5,541 nucleotides of DNA from an uncultured Lachnospiraceae bacterium. GTDB lineage: Bacteria > Bacillota > Clostridia > Lachnospirales > Lachnospiraceae. The notes below the pieces were generated by a model. It was given only the letters and a program-made list of their open reading frames with translations, searched no databases and had not been told where the DNA came from. The DNA is taken from positions 1 to 5,541 of the forward strand of contig CAMWSA010000273.1 of assembly GCA_947176785.1 (NCBI GenBank), written 5' to 3'. Positions within the stretch are counted from its first letter, which is position 1; each line of letters begins with the position of its first letter. Positions 1 to 5,541 of this stretch are shown one piece after another. The translations under genes and the position numbers were made by a program.

Positions 1-203
1 TAATTCCCGGCGACTCCTGCCCGAAGCTTCTCAGAAAACACCCGCCGGCACCACCTTTGACGATACCGTCTCTGTCCACGATGCGGCCGACAGTTATCCT
101 GCGTGCCTTTCAGACAAATACTGTTTATAGGGTTTCTTCATATTATATATCGGATTACGTGTGTAAATAATTAGTCCTGCCCCTCCATTTTCTTCCTTCC
201 TGC
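1..203. other. Left-edge stretch with no supported gene
   Basis: I see no convincing gene here. Two plus-strand frames are open from the left edge, one to TAG at 128-130 and one to a TAA near 168-170. One minus-strand frame is open from a TGA at 110-112 to the left edge, 36 codons containing GRIVDRDG. A 15-codon minus ORF starts at 140 (MKKPYKQYLS...) but has no ribosome binding site. Several frames being open at once makes each weak evidence. An AT-rich patch at 141-170 contains TATAAT on the minus strand (147-142), with only a poor -35 match at legal spacing. No hairpin terminator is visible directly after the lipoprotein gene that ends at 204. Any real gene would need sequence left of the window to be recognised. 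Confidence 0.4.
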
Positions 204-1700
204 CTATTCTTTGGGAATCTGCCCGATCTGGTGCTGCCCGCTGCCGTCCGCATTCATGCGATAGACCAAATGTGTTCCGTCTCCGCCGCCATTGTACACT
301 GTGGCTACAATCTCCCCGCCGCTGATCGTATAATATAATCCCAGATAGGGCGGCTTATCCTCCAGGATTTGCCGGTCAGTACCCGGATACCGGTATTCAA
401 AAATGGTTTCCATACCTGTTCCGTCCATATTCATACGGTTCAGTCTCATGCCCACGGTATCTTTCTTCTCCTCTATGCATTCTTCCCCTCCCTGTGAAGA
501 CTTATAGGCTATGTCCTCCACTATCTCCATGGAAAAATATATTTTATTCCGATAGAGTTCTATATCATCAAAATAACACTCCGCCTCCGCCAACACCTCC
601 AGAGACTTCCCCCGCCACCGGTATAGTGCCAGATAATCCTTCTTCAACTCCCTGTTATAAAATGTATAGATCACGCAGTTCTCATCGCAGTAATCAAGCC
701 GAAAGCGGTTGTCCGGCAGTTCTACCAGTCCCTTTGCAAGTTCCACACCCTCTGCCAAGGCCAACTCCTCAACCTTCCAGTCCGTCACCCGGTAGGTTGA
801 CAACGGACTGCGCTTTCCCGCCTGATAAAGTGTAGGCGGCTCGTCCAGGGCAATCTCATACACCAGGTCATATTCCCCCTGATCCTCCCAGCCATACCAG
901 TCATCCCAATGCTTCTCCATCTCCTCCCATTCAGTACTCCGCTCCTTGCGGATGCCTGCGCCGCTGTCCCAATCGTCCCTGCTGTAAGAGGTAATATAAT
1001 CTCCATATCCATCGCACTTCTCTGACAATGTCAGATACCATTCCCCGTCCTTATAGGTATAAGTGCAAGCTTCCGAATCTCTCCATGCGCTCCCGCCGTA
1101 TTCATGGGGCGTAAAAGAAATCCCATCCGCCGTGAGCGGCAGGTAAGGGTCTCCAAAGCTGCCTCCCTCCGCCCTTGTAGGGATCAGGTTTTCATCTTGA
1201 AAGTCCAGGCGGTACTGCCCCGGGCCGTCACTGGCTATGGCAAACAGAATACGCAGATTGTAAAAATCAAAATATAACCCAGGATCCTCCCAATCCTCGT
1301 CCCGCAGCACTTCCAGCACACCCACATAGTCCGTAATCCCGTCCTCATTAAAATCCAGTTCCGCGCTGTCCAACAGCACCCATCCCTCCATCACAAAGTC
1401 GGAGAGCGCAAAGCCTGTCCGGGGAAGTTCTCTGGAGAATTCCGGCACCTTCACAGTTTCCCAGGCAGGGACATCCCTAACCGCCGCATTGTTATCCATC
1501 TCATTGGATACCGTCTTATCATCCGCTTCTTCAGATATCTCCCTGTACTCCGCCCCGGTCTGGAATCGTCCGATTTCCTCACTGACAGCTCTCTGCTGCG
1601 GCAGTACACAGGATTCGCCGCCCGCACTGCCAACACAGCCGCCCAATGCAGCAGCCATCAACACCGGAATCATTCCCATAGCTTTTCCATACTTTCTCAT
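204..1700 (-). CDS. Lipoprotein with Ca-loop/GGS-W domain and beta-propeller-like C-terminus
   Basis: Predicted membrane-anchored extracytoplasmic protein of 498 residues; function unknown. The start at 1700 is chosen because AGGAGGG (1716-1710) sits 9 nt upstream. It gives a proper lipoprotein signal: MRKYGK, a hydrophobic stretch, then LGGC with the lipidated Cys at 22. An in-frame ATG 18 codons upstream (1754) lacks a ribosome binding site and would bury the signal. Residues 30-95 are an acidic tether. Residues 110-225 form a domain with an EF-hand-like loop D116-x-N118-x-D120-G-I-T-D124, then YNLRILF (147-153), GGSFGDPY (179-186), YGGSAW (201-206) and YTYKDGEW (214-221). From about 330 there are short beta-rich segments and two RMN-x-DG-[TS]-G motifs (422-429, 481-488), a style seen in DUF5050/TolB-like propellers. 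The family calls rest on visual motif recognition. A near paralog of the domain lies in the LRR lipoprotein ending at 3359. The gene appears to be transcribed alone. Confidence 0.85.
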   Translation of the reverse strand: MRKYGKAMGMIPVLMAAALGGCVGSAGGESCVLPQQRAVSEEIGRFQTGAEYREISEEADDKTVSNEMDNNAAVRDVPAWETVKVPEFSRELPRTGFALSDFVMEGWVLLDSAELDFNEDGITDYVGVLEVLRDEDWEDPGLYFDFYNLRILFAIASDGPGQYRLDFQDENLIPTRAEGGSFGDPYLPLTADGISFTPHEYGGSAWRDSEACTYTYKDGEWYLTLSEKCDGYGDYITSYSRDDWDSGAGIRKERSTEWEEMEKHWDDWYGWEDQGEYDLVYEIALDEPPTLYQAGKRSPLSTYRVTDWKVEELALAEGVELAKGLVELPDNRFRLDYCDENCVIYTFYNRELKKDYLALYRWRGKSLEVLAEAECYFDDIELYRNKIYFSMEIVEDIAYKSSQGGEECIEEKKDTVGMRLNRMNMDGTGMETIFEYRYPGTDRQILEDKPPYLGLYYTISGGEIVATVYNGGGDGTHLVYRMNADGSGQHQIGQIPKE

Positions 1701-1709
1701 AGCCGCTGT

Positions 1710-1716
1710 CCCTCCT
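1710..1716 (-). promoter_or_regulatory. Ribosome binding site that fixes the lipoprotein start
   Basis: AGGAGGG on the minus strand, 9 nt before the ATG at 1700. It decides between this start and the longer in-frame ATG candidates at 1754 and 1730, which have no comparable purine-rich site. Confidence 0.85.
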
Positions 1717-1788
1717 ATGCCTTTATCCATATCACAGCCACTTATACGCACCACCGATTAGTTTTTCACAGCCATGCCGTTGATCCGG

Positions 1789-1800
1789 CTTGCGCGCAAG
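1789..1800. repeat. Perfect palindrome CTTGCGCGCAAG
   Basis: A 12-bp perfect palindrome lies in the predicted leader of the lipoprotein gene, about 90 bases before its start codon. It could be a dimeric-regulator site or a short RNA stem. Nothing else in the window shows a second clear copy, so its function is open. Confidence 0.4.
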
Positions 1801-1826
1801 ACTTTAACGTTCTCCAATTCCTGTAC

Positions 1827-1858
1827 GCCCCATGCTGCAAAATCGGGCAGCAGGGGGC
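1827..1858 (-). promoter_or_regulatory. Stem-loop in the lipoprotein mRNA leader
   Basis: GCCCC plus TGCTGC pairs with GCAGCA plus GGGGC, interrupted by one mismatch (positions 1832/1853), around an 8-base loop (1839-1846). No T-run follows on either strand, so it is not an obvious intrinsic terminator. On the minus strand it would lie about 25-55 nt into the transcript from the predicted promoter. It is plausibly an mRNA-stabilising or regulatory structure; no family was recognised. Confidence 0.45.
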
Positions 1859-1889
1859 TCGGTCGTGCGAATACGCACCGGATATATAC

Positions 1890-1918
1890 ATTATACATAG
1901 CGTACCCGCAAACCACAA
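1890..1918 (-). promoter_or_regulatory. Putative sigma-A promoter for the lipoprotein gene
   Basis: On the minus strand a perfect TATAAT -10 (1895-1890) lies 17 bases after TTGTGG (1918-1913), which matches only the TTG half of the -35 consensus. The predicted start of transcription is near 1883, giving a leader of about 180 nt before the ATG at 1700. The perfect -10 and ideal spacing support it; the weak -35 suggests modest strength or activator dependence. Confidence 0.5.
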
Positions 1919-1958
1919 TCTCCGCATAAAACTTTTTCTGCCAAGCCCGGAAACACCC

Positions 1959-1987
1959 TCGACACTGCCCGGAATTCGTTATATAAT
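1959..1987 (+). promoter_or_regulatory. Near-consensus sigma-A promoter for the ankyrin gene
   Basis: TCGACA (1959-1964, five of six consensus -35 bases) is followed by exactly 17 bases and a perfect TATAAT (1982-1987). Transcription should start near 1994. This places the ankyrin start codon at 2028 after a leader of about 33 nt. It makes the upstream in-frame ATG at 1995 unlikely, because that ATG would be essentially at the transcript's 5' end. The near-ideal sequence suggests constitutive expression. Confidence 0.8.
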
Positions 1988-2014
1988 ATTCCCAATGGAA
2001 TTCAATAAAAAATA

Positions 2015-2020
2015 TGGAGG
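2015..2020 (+). promoter_or_regulatory. Ribosome binding site of the ankyrin gene
   Basis: TGGAGG lies 7 nt before the ATG at 2028. It supports that start over the ATG at 1995, which has no purine-rich site ahead of it. Confidence 0.85.
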
Positions 2021-2027
2021 TTACAAC

Positions 2028-3002
2028 ATGGATAAGCTTTTATTAACCGCATGCCAGAACGGGCAAAAGGGCGTGGTCATGGCATTCCTGAAAAAGGACA
2101 ACATCAATGTCAACGCAGTGGACGAGATGGGCCTTTCCCCTCTCCACTACGCCTGCAAAAGGGGCTACCGGGACATTGTCAAGCTTCTGCTGGGCAAAGA
2201 CGCGGATGTGAACCAGATTTCCAACACCAGTGTCACCCCCCTGCATATGGCCGTGCAGTCCGGCAACAAGGAGATCATCCAACTGCTGTCGGAGGCCGGC
2301 GCGGATCTCAACGCCACGGACAAGGCCGGTAAGACCGCCCTGATCTATGCCGTGGAGGCCAGGAAAGCAGAGGCCGCCAAATACCTGATGGAACTGGGTG
2401 CAGACAGTTCCATTATGGACAATCAGAACCACACCGCTCTGGATTACGCCAATGCGCTGGGCCTGATCCAGCTGGTGGAGGGCCTTTCTAACGGAAGTTC
2501 CGGCAATGCGGACGCCTACGGCAACACACCGCTGCACCAAGCCTGCATCAACGGCCAGGGAGAGGTGGTAAAGGCCATGCTGGCCAAGGGGGACGCAGAC
2601 CTCAACGCCCGCAATGACGAAAAGCTGACCCCGCTTTTCATGGCTGTCATGAGCGATAACCTGCTGATCGCCGATCTTCTGCTGGAGGCCGGGGCAGATC
2701 CAAATATCAGCGGCGGTAACGGCAATTCCCCCCTGCATATTGCGGCAGCCAACGAAAACGAACATATCATAAAAAACCTCCTGGCACATGCCGCCAGGAT
2801 TGACGAGCGCAACGAGGACGGAGAGACGGCGCTGATCATCGCCGCCCGGCATGGGAACAACTATATCGTGGGAACCCTCCTGGACAACGGGGCCAATGTC
2901 ACCTATGTGGACGCCATGGAACACACCGCCCTGTACTATGCCACCGAGGGCGGTTATAATGATATTGTGGAAAAACTGCTGATCGCGGGAGCCGAGAACT
3001 AG
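2028..3002 (+). CDS. Ankyrin repeat protein (ten repeats)
   Basis: A 324-residue, probably cytosolic protein consisting almost wholly of ankyrin repeats, a fold that binds other proteins. No signal peptide, membrane segment or enzymatic domain is visible. Repeats begin at about residues 1, 33, 66, 99, 132, 164, 197, 230, 263 and 296. Hallmarks are SPLHYA (37-42), TPLHMA (70-75), TPLHQA (167-172), SPLHIA (234-239) and many GAD/GAN loop ends. Repeats 1 and 10 lack parts of the consensus and look like caps. Repeat 5 is one residue short, with a Ser/Gly-rich end (154-160) that may divide the solenoid into halves. The two halves align at a constant offset of 164 residues. The start at 2028 is set by TGGAGG and by the promoter ending at 1987. 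It has its own transcript, is divergent from the left lipoprotein gene and convergent with the remnant at 3101. Its codons look more G/C-ending than those of its neighbours. The partner is unknown. Confidence 0.93.
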   Translation: MDKLLLTACQNGQKGVVMAFLKKDNINVNAVDEMGLSPLHYACKRGYRDIVKLLLGKDADVNQISNTSVTPLHMAVQSGNKEIIQLLSEAGADLNATDKAGKTALIYAVEARKAEAAKYLMELGADSSIMDNQNHTALDYANALGLIQLVEGLSNGSSGNADAYGNTPLHQACINGQGEVVKAMLAKGDADLNARNDEKLTPLFMAVMSDNLLIADLLLEAGADPNISGGNGNSPLHIAAANENEHIIKNLLAHAARIDERNEDGETALIIAARHGNNYIVGTLLDNGANVTYVDAMEHTALYYATEGGYNDIVEKLLIAGAEN

Positions 3003-3075
3003 ACAAATAGGTACATAACAGCCAAAAGCACACTATACAGGGCTTCTAATGTCGTTGACTATAGTAAGAACCCGA

Positions 3076-3099
3076 CAGGGGGCGGTTTACCGCCCCCTG
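3076..3099 (-). terminator. Strong hairpin terminator between convergent genes
   Basis: CAGGGGGCGG (3076-3085) and CCGCCCCCTG (3090-3099) form a perfect 10-bp GC-rich stem with a TTTA loop. On the minus strand the stem is followed by TCGGGTTCTTAC, a moderately T-rich tail. It begins one base after the TAG of the remnant frame (3103-3101), so it best serves the leftward LRR lipoprotein transcript. On the plus strand no T-run follows, but the hairpin could still stop or protect the ankyrin mRNA 3' end. Confidence 0.7.
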
Positions 3100-3100
3100 C

Positions 3101-3313
3101 CTAATACCAAAGTTCTGCCCATTTATCCGGCAGTTCATCCTTGTAGACTTCCACGTTCCCCGCCTCGTCCCTGACCGTGTAAGTGATGATATCATCTTCC
3201 ATAAATTCCTCCTCCAAAGAACCGATACACACAAGCTTGCCGTCTCTATATTGATAGGCGTCATTAAAATAGCATCCATACCCACCTCCGGAAAACTCAT
3301 ATATCGTACGCAA
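3101..3313 (-). pseudogene. Start-less C-terminal remnant of a Ca-loop/GGS-W domain protein
   Basis: About 70 codons are open to TAG at 3103-3101. There is no ATG or ribosome binding site; the frame can begin only at a TTG (3313) and is closed upstream by TAG, TGA and the LRR gene's own stop. The protein pattern resembles the second half of the domain seen intact in both neighbouring lipoproteins. EFSGGGYG then DAYQYRDGKL corresponds to EYGGSAWR then CTYTYKDGEW in the left lipoprotein and to EGWGSSTG then EVYRYRTGGL in the LRR lipoprotein. The ending IITYTVRDEAGN matches YITSYSRDD of the left lipoprotein in place. It lies just after the LRR gene on the same strand and just before the terminator. 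I infer a third gene copy whose 5' part was lost. A frameshifted small gene is the alternative (see the short frame at 3297-3362). Confidence 0.6.
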
Positions 3314-3362
3314 GCATGCAGGCCGCTGCCTGCACTACCCCGTTTTTCATCCCCCTTGTCAT
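3297..3362 (-). CDS. Possible 21-codon frame overlapping the LRR gene stop
   Basis: An ATG at 3362-3360 overlaps the TGA of the LRR lipoprotein gene as ATGA, the arrangement typical of translational coupling. A GAGGTGG stretch lies roughly 10 nt upstream inside the LRR gene. The frame reads MTRGMKNGVV..., contains QAAACMLAYDI and ends at TGA (3299-3297). A single +1 step at ATA-TGA-G would enter the remnant frame just before its EFSGGG motif, giving a product of about 85 residues. It may be the relic N-terminus of the broken downstream gene, or chance. It has no recognised domain. Confidence 0.2.
   Translation of the reverse strand: MTRGMKNGVVQAAACMLAYDI
3317..3334. repeat. Perfect 7-bp stem-loop
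   Basis: TGCAGGC (3317-3323) and GCCTGCA (3328-3334) are perfect inverted repeats around a 4-base loop. The element lies 25 bases downstream of the LRR gene stop. No T-run follows on the minus strand, so it is a poor terminator by itself. It could be the 3' structure of the LRR message or a recombination scar next to the remnant. Confidence 0.35.
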
Positions 3363-5541
3363 CTTTCGTCCACCACCTCTACCTCGCCTGTAGAATCCTT
3401 GATCCGATAATTCCAGGCTCCGTCATCTCCCACATAACGGATCACATGATAATACTCTCCCGCTTCCATTTCCAGGTCCAGATAATAGAATTTTTTTAAA
3501 AACTTCTCTGTCTCCCTCTGCCCGTCCTCCGGGATCTCCCGGATCACATAATAGTAATCCGGCAGTTCCACCCCTTTCAGCAGTTCATAACTCTCCTTCT
3601 GCCAGGAAGTGTAGGGCAGTTTTTCCTGTTCCCAAGCCCCCTCCAAAGTATTCCGCAAATATTCCAGAGCCTCCACGCCGCTCATGTCGGCGGGAAGCTT
3701 CTCCGGATAAGCATAATAGGAAACATAATATAAATTCGTCAAAGGGAACAGGATATCCATGGGGCAATCATTTGTAGAAAGATCCGCTCTGACCAGGCGG
3801 TATTCATCCATGGCAATGGCATAGTTGACATATGTTCCTTCCTTCTCATTGCTCTCTGTCACAAAATAGCCGTCTGCCCAGACGCAGTCATCTATAGAAA
3901 TATGCCACAGCAGTTCCAAGCCTCCTGTCCGGTAGCGGTATACTTCCGTTTCCGTAGAACCGGTGCTGCTTCCCCATCCCTCTCTGACCAGCACATACCC
4001 CTCGCCCATCCATATTCCCCGGTAAGGGTCTCCCCGCATCCCCCCGGAGTAAGAATCACTCATATGAATGGCAGCGCTGTCCAGTTCTTCAAAAGAGCCG
4101 TCCTTCTGCCGCAAAAGAATAAACAGGCGGCGCAAATTATTATATGCGTAAGTATCATCGCCGTCCCCAAATTCCCCGTCGGCTACAAATGCAATATCCG
4201 TCAGCCCATCCCCGTCCAGGTCCGCCTCCACGCAGTCAATACACTCATACGTCCCCACATCCGGTCTCTGCATCTCCAGCCAGTCTGCCACTATCTTCCG
4301 TTGCCGCTCCGATACATTCCCATTTCCAAAATTCAGCAGGGGCACCCGCAGCAAGGGCTCCAGATCTGAACAGGGATTGCCCAAAACAGACACATACAGC
4401 AGTTCCGGCTTGTCCGCCAGAGGTGAAAAATCCTGAATCCGGTTGTCAGAGAGACCGGCCTGATTCAAACGGGGAAGATTCGCCAGTGCCGAGATATCGC
4501 TTATCCTGTTTCTGTCCAAGGCCAGATCAAAGAGATTCTCCAGACCTGCAATAGGGCTTAAATCGCTGACTTCATTCTCCGCCAGCCCCAGCCGCTCCAG
4601 CCTGTCAAGTCCGGATAACGGCGTCAGGTCCGTGACCGAGTTGTAATTCAGGTTGACCCCCCGAAGCTCTGTCAGGCCGCTGAGAAAGCTGATATCCCGG
4701 ATTCCACAGTCCTGTAGTCCCAGATCCCGCATTTTCGACAGCTTGCCTACAGCCTCTATATGCTCCGCCTCCCCGTTGCCGTAAAGAGCCAGTTCCACCA
4801 GCTCCGGCAGGTTCTCCAGCACCGACAGGTCGACCACAGGCGTATGATACAGGGACAGGCACTCCAGCTGGTGCATCTCCCCCAGAAAGGAACTGTCTTT
4901 CAGATCACAATCCACCAAAAACAGTTCCGTAATCGTATCCATCTTTGCCAGAAAGGAAAAATCCAGATCTTCCCCGGAGGGGTAGCTGATATACAGCTGT
5001 TTTAACCTGGAAAGTCCTGCGATGGGAGTGAAATCGTCAATCTGAGCCTGCTCCCAGGTATCATAGTCGATTACCAGTCTCTGGAGATTGGGCAGCAAAC
5101 CCAGATGCTCCAGACTGTAGACCGCTTTGGATTTTAATGTCAGCCCCTCACACTGCGCAAGCTTTTGCAGGATCAACTCCTCCGTATCCTCCTCTGTGAT
5201 CCCTGCGGCACTGCAAACTCTCGTCCAAAAGCCCTCGTCGCCAATCAGCTGTTTCAGCATTTCTTCGGCAGTGCCGTGATCCGCCAAAGTCCCTGCATCC
5301 CCTGCGGCACTATTCTCCGCCGCATTTTCTTTTCCGGTGCTGCCTGCCGTTACCTCCTTTGCATTCTCGCCAACCTCACCCTCTGCCGCGCCTACGTCGG
5401 AAATCTCTCCATCCGCCTGCATAACCGCCGGCACATTTTCAGGATTCCGCCCTGCACCTGACAGGCCGCACCCTGCCAGCAGCAGACTGTATATTATGAT
5501 CTGACTCAATATGATACCGATTTTTCCTCTGTATCCCCACC
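3359..5541 (-). CDS. LRR lipoprotein with Ca-loop/GGS-W domain (5' end outside window)
   Basis: Large surface lipoprotein; binding role inferred, ligand unknown. The frame runs off the right edge. A TTG at 5509 would give 716 residues (numbering used here), but it has no well-spaced ribosome binding site. The codons before it encode WGYRGKIGII, the basic and hydrophobic part of the signal peptide, so the true start lies beyond 5541. The lipobox LLAGC places the lipidated Cys at 14. Residues 15-82 are a Glu/Ala/Gly-rich tether. Leucine-rich repeats span about 135-400 in the 22-residue internalin/SDS22 style (L-x-x-N-x-I-x-D-[LI]-x-x-L). Equivalent positions 268, 290, 312, 334, 356 and 378 are exactly 22 apart. 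A Ca-loop D430-x-D432-x-D434-G-x-x-D438 follows, then NNLRRLF (457-463), GGMRGDPY (489-496), GWGSSTG (511-517) and VYRYRTGG (523-530), parallel to the left lipoprotein. Residues 540-716 are unrecognised and aromatic-rich. The stop overlaps a short ATGA frame. Confidence 0.88.
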   Translation of the reverse strand, partial: WGYRGKIGIILSQIIIYSLLLAGCGLSGAGRNPENVPAVMQADGEISDVGAAEGEVGENAKEVTAGSTGKENAAENSAAGDAGTLADHGTAEEMLKQLIGDEGFWTRVCSAAGITEEDTEELILQKLAQCEGLTLKSKAVYSLEHLGLLPNLQRLVIDYDTWEQAQIDDFTPIAGLSRLKQLYISYPSGEDLDFSFLAKMDTITELFLVDCDLKDSSFLGEMHQLECLSLYHTPVVDLSVLENLPELVELALYGNGEAEHIEAVGKLSKMRDLGLQDCGIRDISFLSGLTELRGVNLNYNSVTDLTPLSGLDRLERLGLAENEVSDLSPIAGLENLFDLALDRNRISDISALANLPRLNQAGLSDNRIQDFSPLADKPELLYVSVLGNPCSDLEPLLRVPLLNFGNGNVSERQRKIVADWLEMQRPDVGTYECIDCVEADLDGDGLTDIAFVADGEFGDGDDTYAYNNLRRLFILLRQKDGSFEELDSAAIHMSDSYSGGMRGDPYRGIWMGEGYVLVREGWGSSTGSTETEVYRYRTGGLELLWHISIDDCVWADGYFVTESNEKEGTYVNYAIAMDEYRLVRADLSTNDCPMDILFPLTNLYYVSYYAYPEKLPADMSGVEALEYLRNTLEGAWEQEKLPYTSWQKESYELLKGVELPDYYYVIREIPEDGQRETEKFLKKFYYLDLEMEAGEYYHVIRYVGDDGAWNYRIKDSTGEVEVVDER

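Larger units (their letters stand above)
1701..2027. other. Divergent intergenic control region
   Basis: This 327-base gap separates the leftward lipoprotein gene from the rightward ankyrin gene. It holds a promoter for each direction, pointing away from each other (minus 1918-1890, plus 1959-1987). It also holds a stem-loop (1827-1858), a perfect 12-bp palindrome (1789-1800), a 5-bp inverted repeat GTGCG/CGCAC with a 4-base loop (1865-1878) and a 9-base direct repeat ATACGCACC (1744-1752 and 1871-1879). The leftward transcript would have a leader of roughly 180 nt, while the rightward leader would be about 33 nt. I recognise no known riboswitch class. Two very short ATG frames in the leftward leader (starts at 1833 and 1775) lack ribosome binding sites. 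Confidence 0.6.

Noticed and set aside
138..147. Minus-strand TATAAT just before an ATG at 140 as promoter of a left-edge gene
   Set aside because: The ATG is only 1-2 bases from the -10, no adequate -35 sits at 16-18 bp, and the frame stops after 15 codons without a ribosome binding site.
1701..1754. Longer start at 1754 for the left lipoprotein
   Set aside because: It would put 18 residues including Cys and Asp before the signal peptide and has no ribosome binding site; the start at 1700 has AGGAGGG.
1995..2027. Upstream ATG at 1995 as start of the ankyrin protein
   Set aside because: It falls at the predicted transcription start and has no ribosome binding site, whereas the ATG at 2028 has TGGAGG 7 nt upstream and begins directly with the first repeat.
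2043..2924. Long open frame of 293 codons on the minus strand, antisense to the ankyrin gene
   Set aside because: It is a mirror of the repetitive ankyrin codons: its residues are periodic in step with the repeats, and it has no ribosome binding site or domain.
3046..3300. Minus-strand 84-codon frame starting MSFPEVG
   Set aside because: It overlaps the remnant in another frame, reads through the terminator hairpin as coding sequence, and its composition (many W, R, S, T) is not protein-like. The remnant frame has the domain similarity instead.
3902..4554. Plus-strand frames of 136-155 codons within the LRR gene
   Set aside because: They are antisense to strongly coding LRR sequence, Pro/His/Ser-rich, and lack ribosome binding sites or recognisable domains.
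5507..5509. TTG at 5509 as the true start of the LRR lipoprotein
   Set aside because: The signal peptide would lack its basic residues, which are encoded immediately upstream, and the nearest purine-rich site is too far away. The gene is better read as cut by the window edge.

Overview
The window looks like chromosomal DNA from a Gram-positive anaerobe of the Clostridia, most likely Lachnospiraceae or a close relative. This is inferred from style, not from a marker gene. The signs are strong GGAGG-type ribosome binding sites at 7-9 nt spacing, a near-consensus sigma-A promoter (TCGACA, 17 bp, TATAAT), acidic lipoproteins with a lipobox and a long Glu/Ala/Gly-rich tether, and moderate GC. No RNA gene, CRISPR array, transposase or other clear mobile element is visible.

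Layout from left to right. Bases 1-203 hold no supported gene. A minus-strand gene (204-1700) encodes a lipoprotein with a Ca-loop/GGS-W domain followed by a region resembling a beta-propeller. Bases 1701-2027 are a divergent control region. It has a promoter for each direction, and the leftward transcript would carry an unusually long leader with a hairpin and a palindrome. A plus-strand gene (2028-3002) encodes a cytosolic protein made almost entirely of ten ankyrin repeats. Downstream lies a strong 10-bp-stem hairpin (3076-3099) between convergent genes. A minus-strand start-less coding remnant follows (3101-3313). Last is a large minus-strand lipoprotein gene (3359 to the right edge) with internalin-like leucine-rich repeats, the same Ca-loop domain and a C-terminal extension. 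Its true start lies outside the window.

The most informative observation is that one domain type occurs three times on the minus strand. Its marks are a D-x-[DN]-x-D-G-x-x-D loop, then NLR-x-LF, GG-x-x-GDPY, an E-x-x-G-[SG] patch and Y-x-Y-[RK]-x-G. It is fused to a propeller-like region in one lipoprotein and to leucine-rich repeats in another, and it survives as a C-terminal fragment in the remnant. This suggests local duplication and shuffling of a surface-lipoprotein family. The ankyrin protein has no export signal and its own promoter, so a functional link to the lipoproteins is only positional. Functions of all the genes remain unknown beyond scaffold-type, probably binding, roles.
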